Shown here in pieces: positions 20,952-31,209 of a stretch of 64,000 nucleotides of DNA. The notes under the pieces were generated by a model. That model was not told the origin of the DNA, searched no databases, and saw only the letters and a program-made list of their open reading frames with translations. The DNA comes from Hoyosella altamirensis (GTDB taxonomy: Bacteria > Actinomycetota > Actinomycetes > Mycobacteriales > Mycobacteriaceae). The stretch lies in contig NZ_JACHWS010000003.1 in assembly GCF_014191505.1 (NCBI RefSeq), forward strand, positions 186,001-250,000, read 5' to 3'. Each line of letters begins with the position of its first letter. Position 1 is the stretch's first letter. The translations under genes and the position numbers were made by a program.

Positions 20952-21349
20952 AGCGATTATCAGACCTCCGTGAGAGGTCTTCGCTCCTTCTCTCGTGTTC
21001 CGGTTGATGCGGCAAGCCACGTTGGCTTCCGCCCTGGTCCCCGTCCGGACACCCAACCCGTTCAGCACGGGACCGAAGGGCGCCTGGCCGCCTCACCATC
21101 GGAAACAGCGCGAACCGGATGGTTCAGGCCGTACCCTCAGTGTGGCTGCACGCGGGGACGCGAAGTACGGTGCGCTCACAGCACACCGCCAAGCAGTGTA
21201 CGCCGAGTTGGGGTCAACTAGGTAACCGAGATTGTCAGCAGGTTCAATCCGCCCGTGTAACCCTGTGGATAACGCCTCCTCGCAGCCGTTTTATCCACAT
21301 TTCCACGCGCGGAGGCCACCCGTTCAGCGGGAGCGGCATTCTCAATGAC
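20952..21349. promoter_or_regulatory. Divergent control region, rpsB / M23 peptidase
   Basis: A 398-bp gap with no supported gene. On the minus strand it must hold the rpsB promoter and a long leader; a TACACT -10-like hexamer lies at 21195-21200 and a small inverted repeat AGTTG-GGGT-CAACT at 21206-21219. Two perfect DnaA-box 9-mers in opposite orientation are at 21264-21272 (TGTGGATAA) and 21291-21299 (TTATCCACA). I saw no ribosomal leader structure I could name. Confidence 0.5.
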
Positions 21350-21946
21350 ATGCATCCCGGCCGCCGCCCCACGCTTCCCTGCCTGCTGCTCGTTGCGTTG
21401 CTGACCTTTGGTGGGGCTGCCGGGCTGCCCCATGAACCGGCTAACGCCGCGCCCAGCACCACGCCCCGGCATGAAAGGCACGAGTGGCCCATTCAGCCTG
21501 CCCCCAAAGTTACGCGCGACTTCGACCGGCCAGCGCATCCCTACGGCCCTGGGCATCGCGGCGTTGATCTCGCCGCGGCACCCGGAACCACCGTGTACGC
21601 CTCGCACGAGGGCGTGGTTGCGTTCGCGGGGCCAGTAGCTGGCCGAGGGGTCGTGTCGATCGACCACCGATCTGGAGTGCGCACCACGTACGAGCCCCTT
21701 CAGCCGCTGGTGCATAGAGGCGACCATGTAAGAACGGGAACACCTATCGGCACACTCGATGCATTGCACGCTGGTTGCACCGCGACAGCGTGCCTGCATT
21801 GGGGTGCGCGTTTGGGAAACGACTACCTCGATCCCCTTCTCCTACTGAGCCTGCTGAAAATCGTGCTCAAGCCGGTGGAGCCCGAACATACCGCGCTCAT
21901 GCCCTCGGGTGGGCTTGCTCGTGGACGGCCCGCAGTCGGCCGATAG
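21350..21946 (+). CDS. Secreted M23-family peptidase-like protein
   Basis: A 198-aa protein with a signal peptide (hydrophobic core about residues 9-26, probable cleavage after ANAA at 31-34) and a LytM/M23 domain (about 55-165). The HRGVD motif gives His69 and Asp73. The second motif is CLHWG: the zinc-ligand His150 is present but the usual first His of HxH is Cys148. Mycobacterial homologues next to xerC look the same. ATG 21350 is chosen to give a normal signal peptide; longer starts overlap the promoter region. The 3' end overlaps convergent xerC by 50 bp. Confidence 0.82.
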   Translation: MHPGRRPTLPCLLLVALLTFGGAAGLPHEPANAAPSTTPRHERHEWPIQPAPKVTRDFDRPAHPYGPGHRGVDLAAAPGTTVYASHEGVVAFAGPVAGRGVVSIDHRSGVRTTYEPLQPLVHRGDHVRTGTPIGTLDALHAGCTATACLHWGARLGNDYLDPLLLLSLLKIVLKPVEPEHTALMPSGGLARGRPAVGR

Positions 21947-22898
21947 AGACATGCGTGTAGAGCTGTGTAGTCGCAAGACTGGCGTGCCCAAGCAATTCCT
22001 GAACGACTCGCAGATCTGCACCACCTTCCAGAAGGTGGGTCGCTGCGGAGTGCCGAAGGCCGTGCGGTCCTAGGTCAGGCACGTCCCCCGCAGCGGACAG
22101 GACGCGGTGGACAGCCCTGCGGGCTTGCCGTTGATCGAGGCGGCGGCCTCGCTTCCCTAGCAGCAGCGCGTCCCCTGATGCAGGCAAAGCAAGCAACGGC
22201 CGCCCCTCCCGCAGCCACGTGTCCAGCGCGTCCCGGGCAGGCCGACCGAAGGGCACCACCCGCTCTTTGTTGCCTTTCCCAAGCACTCGGAGCACATTGT
22301 TCCCAAGATCGAGGTCAGCGACGTCGAGGCCACACAACTCGCCGACCCGTATTCCGCATGAGTAGAGCAGTTCGACGATCAGTTGATCCCGGATTTCGAT
22401 CGCGTCCGCTGAACCGTCGGTCCGGTCTTCCGCGCGCTTCTTTGCCTGGTCAAGCGCGGATGCTGCCTGCTCCTTGCGCAAAACCGCAGGGAGCTCGCGG
22501 TACGGCCGAGGGCTCTGAAGCCTGGCCGCTGGGTCGTCCGCGATCAGACCCACATGCTGCGCCCAGGCTGTGAAGGTCTTCACCGACGACGCCCGCCGCG
22601 CCAGTGTTGACCTCGCAATTCCGCTGGCCGATTGTGCAGCCTGCCATGATCGCAGCACCCGCAGATCAAGATCTGTGAGACTGCCGCGTCCGGGATCCGC
22701 GCAGAGGTGGGCTAGAAGTGACCGTACATCCGAGCGGTATGCCCGGATCGTGTGCTCCGATCGGCCTTTGCGCAGCCGAAGGTGCTCCTCGAATGTCCGC
22801 AACACACGCTCGTATTCCTCGGGGAGTTGCGCGGTGTCGTCCTGGGCGGCCACACCCTCAGCGTGCCCAGGAGGGTGGGGGTGCGCAAGCGATGACAC
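21897..22898 (-). CDS. xerC: Tyrosine recombinase XerC
   Basis: A 333-aa site-specific recombinase resolving chromosome dimers at dif with XerD. N-terminal SAM-like core-binding domain ([17 protein letters not shown]), then the catalytic domain with Arg in [10 protein letters not shown], Lys in [41 protein letters not shown] and its nucleophilic Tyr. The frame is open to 23120; GTG 22898 lies just after the dprA stop, and GTG 22853 is an equally possible start nearer the homology (which begins about 15 residues later). Downstream of dprA on the same strand. Confidence 0.94.
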   Translation of the reverse strand: MSSLAHPHPPGHAEGVAAQDDTAQLPEEYERVLRTFEEHLRLRKGRSEHTIRAYRSDVRSLLAHLCADPGRGSLTDLDLRVLRSWQAAQSASGIARSTLARRASSVKTFTAWAQHVGLIADDPAARLQSPRPYRELPAVLRKEQAASALDQAKKRAEDRTDGSADAIEIRDQLIVELLYSCGIRVGELCGLDVADLDLGNNVLRVLGKGNKERVVPFGRPARDALDTWLREGRPLLALPASGDALLLGKRGRRLDQRQARRAVHRVLSAAGDVPDLGPHGLRHSAATHLLEGGADLRVVQELLGHASLATTQLYTHVSIGRLRAVHEQAHPRA

Positions 22899-22929
22899 CA
22901 AACAGTGACCCCGGAAGTCGCCGAAACTG

Positions 22930-24114
22930 CTAACAGCGCCTTTTCGCTCGCCTCCAGCCAGCATCGCCGCGCTGCGCAAGACCACCGATCTCGAGTACCG
23001 CCAACGCTGCCTGCACTGATGTCGCAGGCACACCCGAGGAAACAGCGATCTCAGCAAGACTCGCACCTCCACGCATCGGAAGGCTGTCGAAAACGCGCAG
23101 CTGGGTCCGGTCAAGGCCATCGGTCACGCGGTCGAGCTTTGTCTCGGTTTCGATGCCGGGCCCCACCAGCATGCGCTGAGCCGCACGCTCACGCAGACCG
23201 GTGTCTGAAAGCACCTCGCTGCCACACGTGACCAGACTTGCCTCACCAGTACGGATCATCTGATGGCACCCGACTGAACTCACGGAAGTCACCGGGCCCG
23301 GCATCGCATAGACGGGTTTGCCGAACAATCGCCCCCATCGTGCCGTATTGCGTGCACCGCTGCGTTTCCCGGCTTCCGTGACAAGGACAGCGTCAGATAG
23401 CGCTGCGACAAGTCTGTTCCGCGCGAGAAAGCGGAAGCGGGCCGGGCGCGTTCCAGGCGGATACTCAGTCACGACAGCACCGTTCCGAACGATTTCGCTC
23501 AGCAACCTGTCGTGACCTGATGGGTACACCTGGTCGATCCCGCACGCAAGGACAGCAACTGTGGGCATCTGTCCTGCGAGCGCAGCACGATGTGCGCACG
23601 CGTCGATTCCGTATGCTGCGCCTGACACAATCGTGCAGCCCGCCGCGCTGAGTTCGCACGCCATGTCAATCGTGGATTGTTCGCCATAAGAACTTGGTGC
23701 ACGCGTCCCAACAACGGCGACAGCGGATGAAGAAACCTCGTCGATCGAGACCGCACCACGTTTCCACAGCGCGATCGGGGCTATAGCGTCGGGATCCTGG
23801 CGCACTTCCTGCTGATCGAAGGCCAGCATTCGCCATGCGGGCCACTCCCGACTATCCGGCGTGACTAGCTCACCTCCCATATCGATCAGCAGTTCGAGGT
23901 CCCGAGCGGAGTGATCATCCTGACGCCGTGCACGCGTCGGGCGGTCCAGTACCTGCGGCAGCCCGCCGCTTTGGACGGCGCGGGCCGCGTCCTCCGGCCC
24001 AACCTGATTGATCAGGGCTAGCAATTGGCGGCATGGTCCTTCCACGACGCGTGAGAGGTAAGCCCACGCGCGGAGCCGAGGATCACGCGGGTCTTGCAGA
24101 TTCGTCGATATCAC
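22930..24114 (-). CDS. dprA: DNA-processing protein DprA/Smf
   Basis: A 394-aa Rossmann-fold protein that loads RecA on incoming single-stranded DNA in competent bacteria; its role in non-transformable actinobacteria is unclear. The family motif [26 protein letters not shown] and [22 protein letters not shown] are visible; a winged-helix DprA_WH domain closes the protein. GTG 24114 has a weak AGAAAG upstream; TTG 24138 is the alternative. It follows comM in the comM-dprA-xerC run. Confidence 0.92.
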   Translation of the reverse strand: MISTNLQDPRDPRLRAWAYLSRVVEGPCRQLLALINQVGPEDAARAVQSGGLPQVLDRPTRARRQDDHSARDLELLIDMGGELVTPDSREWPAWRMLAFDQQEVRQDPDAIAPIALWKRGAVSIDEVSSSAVAVVGTRAPSSYGEQSTIDMACELSAAGCTIVSGAAYGIDACAHRAALAGQMPTVAVLACGIDQVYPSGHDRLLSEIVRNGAVVTEYPPGTRPARFRFLARNRLVAALSDAVLVTEAGKRSGARNTARWGRLFGKPVYAMPGPVTSVSSVGCHQMIRTGEASLVTCGSEVLSDTGLRERAAQRMLVGPGIETETKLDRVTDGLDRTQLRVFDSLPMRGGASLAEIAVSSGVPATSVQAALAVLEIGGLAQRGDAGWRRAKRRC

Positions 24115-24145
24115 GGTTTCGCTTTCTGAAAGAAGCAAGTGTTAC

Positions 24146-25660
24146 TCAGAGATCTCGGGACAATCGATAAGAGAGCGCTGTCTGCACGTCCTCAACATTC
24201 GGACTGGTTCTGCCGTGCAGATCAGCGATGGTCCACGCGACGCGGAGAGCTCGGTCGGCGCCGCGAGCGCTTATGGCTCCGCGTTCGATCGCGAAGTTGA
24301 TTGGGATCATTGCCTCGGCGGACCGGCCAAGTTTTGCGCGCAGCTTGGGCCCAGGCACTTCACCGTTCGTGGCGCACCCAAGTTGCGCCCACCGCTCGCG
24401 TGCGGCCTGCCGGGCGGCGATGACACGTTGTCTGACGACAGCCGTGGATTCAGGGTCGTCCCCCATCGTGGTTGCTTCTCGCGCACGATTAGTCTCCATC
24501 TCCACGCACAGATCAACGCGATCCAGCAACGGACCCGACAATCGGGAGCGGTAGTGACGGCGCACTCGAGACGAGCATTCACAGTCAATCGCTCGCACGG
24601 CGGCACACGGACACGGATTCGTGGCCAGCACCATCAGAAATCGAGCAGGATACGTCGCCAGCCCGCACCTGCGGCTGATGCGTACTTCGCCTTCTTCAAG
24701 CGGAGTCCGCAGCGAGTCCAGAACCCGGGGCGGCATCTCGGTGCATTCGTCCAGAAAGAGCACACCGCGGTGCGCTCGGCTGACAGCTCCCGGTTTGGCG
24801 TAACCCGCTCCCCCGCCGATGAGAGAGACAGCTGTCGCAGAATGGTGCGGCGCCACAAAAGGTGGATCGGCAATGAGGGGGCAGTCGTGTGGCAGTTCCC
24901 CCGCGATGGAATGTATCGCTGTGACTTCCAGCGATTCGTCCTCGGTCAGCGGTGGCAGCAACCCCGGAAGCCGATGCGCGAGCATTGTTTTGCCCACGCC
25001 GGGCGGTCCCGTCAAGAGCAAGTGATGACCGCCTGCAGCTGCCAGCTCTACCGCGCGGCGTGCCATGAATTGCCCCTCTACATCGCCGAGATCCGGTGAT
25101 ATCCGCCTTGGGGGTGGCGGAAGTGCCGGGGGCGCGATGAGATCCCCGCTTCGGTTCAGCCACATCACCAGGTCGCGTAGTGTCGCAGCGCCAACGACCG
25201 TCACGCCCGACACAAGCGACGCTTCAGCCAGGTTGTCCGCAGGAACGACGATTCGCTTCCACCCTTGATCCCGCGCAGCGAGAACAGCCGGCAAAATGCC
25301 GTTAACCGCGCGAAGGCGACCGTCCAGAGCCAGTTCTCCGAGCAGAACTGTGCTGTGAATCCTCGCGCAGCTTGCGAGTCCACTTGCGTTGAGCACTGCA
25401 CACGCTAGTCCAGCGTCGTACAGGGATCCGACTTTGGGAAGATCCGCCGGAGAAAGCGATAGCGTCGTCCTCCCGGGCGGCCAGCGATATCCCGAGTTGA
25501 CAATTGCCGCACGAACACGATCCCGGGCTTCTTGCAAGGTGGTGTCGGGCAATCCGACTAGATGCATCCCTGGGAGGCCGCGTCCCACATCGGCTTCGAT
25601 CTCAACGATCGAACCGGTGATGCCCGTGACAGCCACTGCAAAAGCACGCCCAAGCGGCAT
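24146..25660 (-). CDS. comM: YifB/ComM-family AAA+ Mg-chelatase-like ATPase
   Basis: A 504-aa hexameric helicase-like ATPase. In Vibrio, ComM promotes branch migration during integration of transforming DNA. N-terminal ChlI/Lon-like domain (GLPGMHLVGLPD), then AAA+ core with Walker A GPPGVGKTM, Walker B GVLFLDECTEMP and a C-terminal Mg_chelatase_C domain. ATG 25660 overlaps the yraN stop (TGATG); GTG 25663 is also possible. Confidence 0.93.
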   Translation of the reverse strand: MPLGRAFAVAVTGITGSIVEIEADVGRGLPGMHLVGLPDTTLQEARDRVRAAIVNSGYRWPPGRTTLSLSPADLPKVGSLYDAGLACAVLNASGLASCARIHSTVLLGELALDGRLRAVNGILPAVLAARDQGWKRIVVPADNLAEASLVSGVTVVGAATLRDLVMWLNRSGDLIAPPALPPPPRRISPDLGDVEGQFMARRAVELAAAGGHHLLLTGPPGVGKTMLAHRLPGLLPPLTEDESLEVTAIHSIAGELPHDCPLIADPPFVAPHHSATAVSLIGGGAGYAKPGAVSRAHRGVLFLDECTEMPPRVLDSLRTPLEEGEVRISRRCGLATYPARFLMVLATNPCPCAAVRAIDCECSSRVRRHYRSRLSGPLLDRVDLCVEMETNRAREATTMGDDPESTAVVRQRVIAARQAARERWAQLGCATNGEVPGPKLRAKLGRSAEAMIPINFAIERGAISARGADRALRVAWTIADLHGRTSPNVEDVQTALSYRLSRDL

Positions 25661-26028
25661 CACACCACCCGCTCAACATGATCAAAGGTTGGTCCGTCAG
25701 GCCCCCAGAGAACACCGATGACATCGAACTGCACGACCGCGACGGGGTGCGGGTGCTGGCTGAGCCATTCCACCGCCGCCAGCCGCATGCGGTGCAGCTT
25801 GATCGGAGTGACGGCTTCGACAGGTTCACCGAACGCATCGCCGCGGCGAGTTTTGACCTCGACGAATACCGTGGCGCCGGAGGGGGCACGGCATATCAGA
25901 TCAATTTCGCCGTTCCGGCAGCGCCAGTTCCGGTCGAGCACCGTATATCCATGTGCACGAAGATAATCCGCTGCGGCCTGTTCCCCGCGCCGGCCAAGCG
26001 CAATACGTGTACTGATGACATCCTCCAC
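25660..26028 (-). CDS. YraN/UPF0102 family protein
   Basis: A 122-aa protein with a PD-(D/E)xK nuclease-like fold: GEIDLI and VFVEVKTRRG give the Asp and the E-x-K pair. A housekeeping family often found between rnhB and comM; biochemical function not established, probably DNA repair or processing. The start must be GTG 26028, since no other in-frame start precedes the conserved LGRRGEQAAADYL. Confidence 0.9.
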   Translation of the reverse strand: MEDVISTRIALGRRGEQAAADYLRAHGYTVLDRNWRCRNGEIDLICRAPSGATVFVEVKTRRGDAFGEPVEAVTPIKLHRMRLAAVEWLSQHPHPVAVVQFDVIGVLWGPDGPTFDHVERVV

Positions 26029-26343
26029 AAGTGATGAGAGCGATCACGACGATCGCGCAACACCCTCAACAATGCGGAGATCAAGCGCGGGCCAACAGCT
26101 GCAATCCGCGAAATGTGGACAATTACGATCCTGTGGACAACTCACCCTGGAACGACGGTGCCGGAACGCTTCTGTCAGTGCCGCGAGCTAGGGTCGCGGG
26201 GGGCGCTCTCAGTCTCTTGCGACGCAGAACCGTTCCCGGGCCGCGCCCAATTGACACTGATCGAACTCAGCCCGGACCGCTCACCGATCCGGAAGCGCAG
26301 GTCGACCAGGCCGAGTAACCGCCGTCGGTAGTCCATATGACTC
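26029..26343. promoter_or_regulatory. Intergenic region with two tandem DnaA-box sequences
   Basis: A 315-bp gap upstream of yraN and downstream of the DUF2469 gene, with no credible ORF. It contains two identical TGTGGACAA 9-mers (26114-26122 and 26132-26140; reverse complement TTGTCCACA, the mycobacterial DnaA-box consensus) in direct orientation, 18 bp apart. It probably also holds the yraN-comM-dprA-xerC promoter. Confidence 0.5.
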
Positions 26344-26667
26344 CTACCCGAAGTGTCCGCCACCAGGCGGAAGATTGATGTCTGGCTTCTCGAGCTCTTC
26401 GATGTTGACGTCTTTGAAGGTGAAGACGCGAACATGGCTGACGAAGCGCGCCGGGCGGTACATGTCCCATACCCAGGCGTCGGACATGCGGACTTCGAAG
26501 TAGACTTCGCCCTCTGCGTTACGAGGAATCAACTCGACAGCGTTAGCCAGGTAAAAGCGGCGCTCAGTCTCGACGACATACGCGAACTGTCCCACAACGT
26601 CGCGGTACTCCCGATACAGCGACAGCTCCATCTCGGTGTCGTACTTCTCGAGATCCTCGGCACTCAT
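26344..26667 (-). CDS. DUF2469 protein
   Basis: A 107-aa acidic protein of an actinobacteria-specific family of unknown function. Sequence features: MSAEDLEKYDTEMELSLYRE start, the YVVETERRFYLAN core and the aromatic MSDAWVWDMYRPARF block. ATG 26667 follows GGAAGGA at good spacing. It sits downstream of rnhB, as in mycobacteria. No membrane segment or signal peptide. Confidence 0.9.
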   Translation of the reverse strand: MSAEDLEKYDTEMELSLYREYRDVVGQFAYVVETERRFYLANAVELIPRNAEGEVYFEVRMSDAWVWDMYRPARFVSHVRVFTFKDVNIEELEKPDINLPPGGGHFG

Positions 26668-26708
26668 GGGGAAGTCCTTCCTTCTCTTCTCAGCGATCCT
26701 CGCACGTT

Positions 26709-27392
26709 TCAGCCGAGGAGGACCGCATCGCGGTCACCGCGCGGGGCGGCAGCGCAAGCAACGTTGGCAAATGACAGCCTGTGCTCAGGACAGGGGCCCC
26801 TCATCGTGAGCGCTGCACTGTGCGCCGCGGTGGAGTATCCCTTATGGATCGCGAATCCGTATCCCGGCAATTGCGCATCGAGTGCGACCATAAACCGGTC
26901 ACGCGTCACCTTCGCCAGAATGCTCGCTGCTGCGATACATGCGGCGGATGCGTCACCGCCGATAACGGGCAGCGATGGGCACGGCATGCCTGGCACGCGA
27001 AACCCATCCGTGAGCACATATCCTGGCCTATCGCGCAGACCCGCGACCGCACGCCGCATACCCTCGATGTTGGCCACATGGACGCCACGCGTATCCACCT
27101 CAGCGGCAGGAATTTCGATGATGCAGAAATCTTCCGCGTGGCGAAGTATCAGCGGAAAGAGCTCCTCACGCGCCCGCTCAGTCAACCGCTTTGAATCGTC
27201 AAGCCCGGCGAGAGTACGGTGCTGCTTCGCGCCAAGCACACATGAGGCGACCACGAGAGGGCCCGCGCAAGCTCCGCGCCCTGCTTCATCGACCCCCGCT
27301 ACGGGACCAAGCCCTCTACGGTGGAGTGCTGATTCGAGTGCCCGCAATCCGGTGTCACGCCGGACCAGGGCCCGCGGTGGCCAACGCGTCAT
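26709..27392 (-). CDS. rnhB: Ribonuclease HII
   Basis: A 227-aa endonuclease that removes ribonucleotides and RNA primers from RNA-DNA hybrids. [17 protein letters not shown] carries the catalytic Asp-Glu pair, [12 protein letters not shown] follows, and [22 protein letters not shown] contains the third Asp region. ATG 27392 overlaps the lepB stop (ATGA). It has a C-terminal extension of about 20 residues beyond the HRLSF motif. Confidence 0.95.
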   Translation of the reverse strand: MTRWPPRALVRRDTGLRALESALHRRGLGPVAGVDEAGRGACAGPLVVASCVLGAKQHRTLAGLDDSKRLTERAREELFPLILRHAEDFCIIEIPAAEVDTRGVHVANIEGMRRAVAGLRDRPGYVLTDGFRVPGMPCPSLPVIGGDASAACIAAASILAKVTRDRFMVALDAQLPGYGFAIHKGYSTAAHSAALTMRGPCPEHRLSFANVACAAAPRGDRDAVLLG

Positions 27393-28213
27393 TCTCGTGA
27401 AGCTACCGGCTCTTGAATCTCCGGCGCACTGATCGATCCCCATCGCGCCGGCGGAAGAATGATCCATCGCGCTTTCCCGACTACGTTTTCGACGGGCACT
27501 GCGCCGTCGCTCTCATCGCCAACGTACCAGCGAGAGTCCTTCGACTGGTTCCTGTTGTCGCCCATCATCCATATGTGGTCCTCAGGGATGCGGACCGGAC
27601 CGAAGCAGCGCCCGGAGCGCACGTCGGTGTCGCAGTCGATCTGCCCGGGTGTGTACGGGAAATCCGAGACGACGTACGGCTCATCGACTGGCCGACCGTC
27701 AACGAGGACACTTCCGTCATCGTCACAGCACTCGACGGTTTGGCCACCCACGGCGATCACACGCTTGACGAGATCGTTCTCATCCGGTGGAACAATGCCG
27801 ACCGCAGAACCGATCTCCTGGAGCCCGCGGACTACAACATTCTCCGAGCGGGTCGACACATAGTCCTCCGCCCAAGGGCCCGTTCCGCGGAACACCAGAA
27901 CGTCACCGGGACGGGGATCAGAGAACCGGTAGCTCACCTTTTCCACCAAGATCCGGTCGCCCGTGCATCCCGGGCATCCATGCAGCGTCGGCTGCATAGA
28001 TTCGGACGGGATGAGATATACCCGCGCGATGAAGGTTTGGATGACGAAACTCAGGACCAGCGCGACGAGAATGAGAATCGGCAGTTCGCGCCAGAAGGAA
28101 CCCCCGTCTTTCTTGCTGGATTCCTTCGCGGCGGCGTCCTGCCGATCTGCGGTATCTGTTTTGCTGGCGGGCTCGTCGCCCTGTCCCTCGTCGGCTCCCC
28201 GCGGCTCAGTCAC
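27389..28213 (-). CDS. lepB: Signal peptidase I
   Basis: A 274-aa membrane serine protease that removes Sec/Tat signal peptides. A cytoplasmic acidic N-terminus (about 40 residues), one membrane helix (about 44-66), catalytic Ser72 in [12 protein letters not shown] and general-base Lys150 in [11 protein letters not shown]; box [12 protein letters not shown] is intact. GTG start. Coupled to rnhB, downstream of rplS by 42 bp. Confidence 0.96.
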   Translation of the reverse strand: MTEPRGADEGQGDEPASKTDTADRQDAAAKESSKKDGGSFWRELPILILVALVLSFVIQTFIARVYLIPSESMQPTLHGCPGCTGDRILVEKVSYRFSDPRPGDVLVFRGTGPWAEDYVSTRSENVVVRGLQEIGSAVGIVPPDENDLVKRVIAVGGQTVECCDDDGSVLVDGRPVDEPYVVSDFPYTPGQIDCDTDVRSGRCFGPVRIPEDHIWMMGDNRNQSKDSRWYVGDESDGAVPVENVVGKARWIILPPARWGSISAPEIQEPVASRE

Positions 28214-28255
28214 GAGACCAGGTTAGTCACGTTGGGACTCAAAACGCGGTAAGCC

Positions 28256-28597
28256 TCAGCGCTTTTCTTTGATCTTCGCTGCCTTGCCGCGGAGATCGCG
28301 CAGGTAGTACAGCTTCGCGCGACGCACGTCACCGCGAGTGACGACCTCGATTTTGGCCAGGTTGGGGCTGTGAACGGGGAACGTACGCTCGACACCAACA
28401 CCGAAAGAGACCTTACGAACGGTGAATGTTTCGCGGATGCCACCGCCCTGGCGGCGGATAACGACTCCCTTGAACTGCTGGATTCGTTCCTTCTGGCCTT
28501 CAATAACCTTCACGTGGACATTCACCGTGTCGCCGGGACGGAAGGCGGGGATGTCATCACGTAGGGACTGCGCGTCGAGTGCGTCCAGGGTGTTCAT
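28256..28597 (-). CDS. rplS: 50S ribosomal protein L19
   Basis: A 113-aa protein of normal length at the 30S-50S interface. [22 protein letters not shown] begins the conserved core (quoted part only), followed by the [19 protein letters not shown] loop and the basic C-terminus [15 protein letters not shown] 28597 has GAGGAA about nine bases upstream. The 163 bp upstream (28598-28760) hold its promoter; nothing else was recognised there. Confidence 0.97.
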   Translation of the reverse strand: MNTLDALDAQSLRDDIPAFRPGDTVNVHVKVIEGQKERIQQFKGVVIRRQGGGIRETFTVRKVSFGVGVERTFPVHSPNLAKIEVVTRGDVRRAKLYYLRDLRGKAAKIKEKR

Positions 28598-28760
28598 TAC
28601 TGTCTATTCCTCGCGTTTTCGCGTTTCTGAGCAGAGGAACCGAGTGGCCTGACGACTCGTCTGGTTCGTACTCCCGTGTTGGTGCACCTAGACCTTATGG
28701 TCCGGGCAACCCTGCCATCATGCCAGATGCGGTCGCTGACAGGAAATCCGGCATCTGCGC

Positions 28761-31160
28761 CTACTTGGAGTATCCCGCGCGCCGTAGTGCGTCGGCAAGG
28801 GACCCGGATTTAGCGTTACCACCGCCTTGATTCCGCTGGCCTTTCGCTTGCTGTTTCGGCGATTTGCCAGGTTGCTGATTCTTGGGCGGCTGATTCTTGG
28901 GCTGCTCGTTCTTGGGGGGCTGATTTTTGGCAGGCCGCCGTTCGCGACGCGGCTGGTCCGAGCCGCTGCCAGCCGTCTCATCGTCGAGTCGCAGTGTCAA
29001 CCCGATTCGCTTACGGTCAACGTCTACTGTCATAACCTTCACCTTGACGATGTCACCGCTCTTCACGATCTCGCGCGGATCCGATACAAAGCGCGACGAC
29101 ATCGCTGAAACGTGCACGAGCCCATCCTGGTGCACCCCTACGTCAACGAACGCACCGAAAGCTGCGACGTTCGTGACAACACCCTCCAGAACCATCCCTG
29201 GCTTGAGGTCGCTGACACGCTCAACACCTTCCGCGAACTGGGCGGCACGGAACTCCGGACGTGGGTCGCGACCAGGCTTGTCGAGCTCAGCAAGAATGTC
29301 ATTCACCGTAGGGACTCCGAAGGTGTCATCGGTGAAGTCGCTGGGCCGCAGTCCGGCGAGCACCTGCGAGTTGCCGATCAGTTCGCGCACTCGCAGACCA
29401 CACGAACTCACGATCCGGCGAACCACGGGGTACGCCTCCGGGTGCACGGCGCTCGCGTCGAGTGGGTCATCACCGTCAACGATGCGGAGGAATCCCGCGC
29501 ACTGCTCGAACGCTTTCGGACCGAGCCTCGGTATGCCCTTCAGCGCCGTGCGCGAACCGAACCTTCCGTGACTGTCCCGGTGTGCCACGATGTTTTCGGC
29601 AATGGTGGCACTGACACCAGAGACCCTGGCCAGCAAAGGCACCGACGCTGTGTTGACGTCGACGCCCACGGCGTTCACCGCGTCCTCCACGATCGCATCG
29701 AGCGACCTCGCAAGCAGTCCCTCGGCAATGTCATGCTGATACTGGCCCACTCCGAGCGACTTTGGATCAATCTTCACGAGTTCCGCGAGGGGATCCTGCA
29801 ACCGTCGGGCGATCGACACCGCCCCACGCAGCGAAACGTCGAGTTCCGGTAACTCGCGGGAACCGTATTCGGACGCTGAGTACACGGAAGCTCCCGCCTC
29901 AGAAACCACCATCTTCGTGAGTTTCGTTTCCGGCATGCGCTTCAGCAGTTCGGCGGCGAGTGCGTCCGTCTCACGGGAAGCTGTCCCGTTACCTATCGCA
30001 ACGAGGTCTACGTTGTGGCGAGTGACCAGTTCTGCGAGGGCACCGAGCGCGGCGTCCCACTGTGACTGGGGTTTATGCGGGTAAACGGTGGCGGTTTCGA
30101 GCAGCTTCCCCGTGCCATCCACGACGGCGACTTTGACCCCGGTGCGGTACGCGGGGTCGAGGCCCATCGTGATCCGCGGGCCAGCAGGCGCAGAAAGCAG
30201 CAAATCCCGCACGTTCCGGGCAAACACGTCCACAGCATCCGCCTCAGCGGCCTGCCGCAATCGTGCGCGCACATCGATGCTTGAGCTGACTTGCAATTTC
30301 GTCTTCCAGGCCCACCGGACCGTGTCGGCGAGCCAGCGGTCACCCGGCCGCCCCTGGTCGCGCACACCCAGCGCGACTGCGATTTTCTGTTCGTAGAGAG
30401 AGGGGCCTGGAGCGCCCTCGGCGTCCGGTTCAGGGTCGAATTGCACCGACAGGAACTCTTCTTTCCCACCCCGTAGTAGGGCAAGGACACGATGTGACGG
30501 GAGCGAAGTGAAGGGTTCCGCGAAGTCGAAGTAGTCAGCGAACTTAGCGCCGTCAGCTTCTTTTCCTTTGCGAGCCGAGGCGACAATTCGTCCGCGCCGC
30601 CACATCAACTCTCGTAGTTCACCCACAAGATCGGCGTCTTCGGAAACCCGCTCAATCAGGATCGCGCGCGCGCCGTCGAGCGCGGCCGCAGCGTCCGCGA
30701 CGCCTTTTTCCTCATCTACGAAGCTCGTAGCCACCGATGCGGGATCTTGGGAAGGGTCGGACAGCAGCCGTTCAGCCAGTGGTTCCAGGCCCGCTTCACG
30801 GGCGATCTGAGCTTTCGTCCGGCGCTTGGGCTTAAACGGCAGGTAGATGTCTTCGAGTCGCGACTTCGTCTCCGCTCCGACAAGCTGCGCTTCGAGTCCG
30901 TCGTCGAGTTTGCCCTGCTGCCTGATCGACTCGATGATCGCGCTCCGCCGCTCATCGAGTTCTCTGAGATACCTCAAGCGCTCCTCGAGCTGGCGAAGTT
31001 CAGCGTCATCAAGCCCGCCCGTCGCTTCCTTCCGGTAGCGGGCGACGAACGGTACCGTCGATCCCCCGTCGAGAAGCGCAATGGCAGCGGCTACTCGCCA
31101 CTGCGCCACGTTCAGTTCTTCCGCGATCCGGTCAGTCACAGGCCTCACAGCGATACTCAC
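28761..31160 (-). CDS. tex: Tex-family RNA-binding transcription accessory protein
   Basis: A 799-aa protein: N-terminal Tex helical domain (FVARYRKEATGGLDD), YqgF-like RNase H fold (GLDPAYRTGVKVAVVD), helix-hairpin-helix (KGIPRLGPKAFEQCAGFLRI), and an S1 domain near 640-720 (GMVLEGVVTNVAAFGAFVDV). Tex binds nucleic acids and affects transcription and virulence genes in other bacteria. Unusual feature: a roughly 60-residue tail of repeated PPKNQ/PKNEQ-type units before the final SLADALRRAGYSK. GTG 31160 is chosen; 77 further codons upstream are open but non-homologous and would overlap trmD. Confidence 0.93.
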   Translation of the reverse strand: MSIAVRPVTDRIAEELNVAQWRVAAAIALLDGGSTVPFVARYRKEATGGLDDAELRQLEERLRYLRELDERRSAIIESIRQQGKLDDGLEAQLVGAETKSRLEDIYLPFKPKRRTKAQIAREAGLEPLAERLLSDPSQDPASVATSFVDEEKGVADAAAALDGARAILIERVSEDADLVGELRELMWRRGRIVASARKGKEADGAKFADYFDFAEPFTSLPSHRVLALLRGGKEEFLSVQFDPEPDAEGAPGPSLYEQKIAVALGVRDQGRPGDRWLADTVRWAWKTKLQVSSSIDVRARLRQAAEADAVDVFARNVRDLLLSAPAGPRITMGLDPAYRTGVKVAVVDGTGKLLETATVYPHKPQSQWDAALGALAELVTRHNVDLVAIGNGTASRETDALAAELLKRMPETKLTKMVVSEAGASVYSASEYGSRELPELDVSLRGAVSIARRLQDPLAELVKIDPKSLGVGQYQHDIAEGLLARSLDAIVEDAVNAVGVDVNTASVPLLARVSGVSATIAENIVAHRDSHGRFGSRTALKGIPRLGPKAFEQCAGFLRIVDGDDPLDASAVHPEAYPVVRRIVSSCGLRVRELIGNSQVLAGLRPSDFTDDTFGVPTVNDILAELDKPGRDPRPEFRAAQFAEGVERVSDLKPGMVLEGVVTNVAAFGAFVDVGVHQDGLVHVSAMSSRFVSDPREIVKSGDIVKVKVMTVDVDRKRIGLTLRLDDETAGSGSDQPRRERRPAKNQPPKNEQPKNQPPKNQQPGKSPKQQAKGQRNQGGGNAKSGSLADALRRAGYSK

Positions 31161-31209
31161 GGCGGGCAGAGTACTCCGTGGCACCGACACAATCGAGTGT
31201 GGCGGGGAA

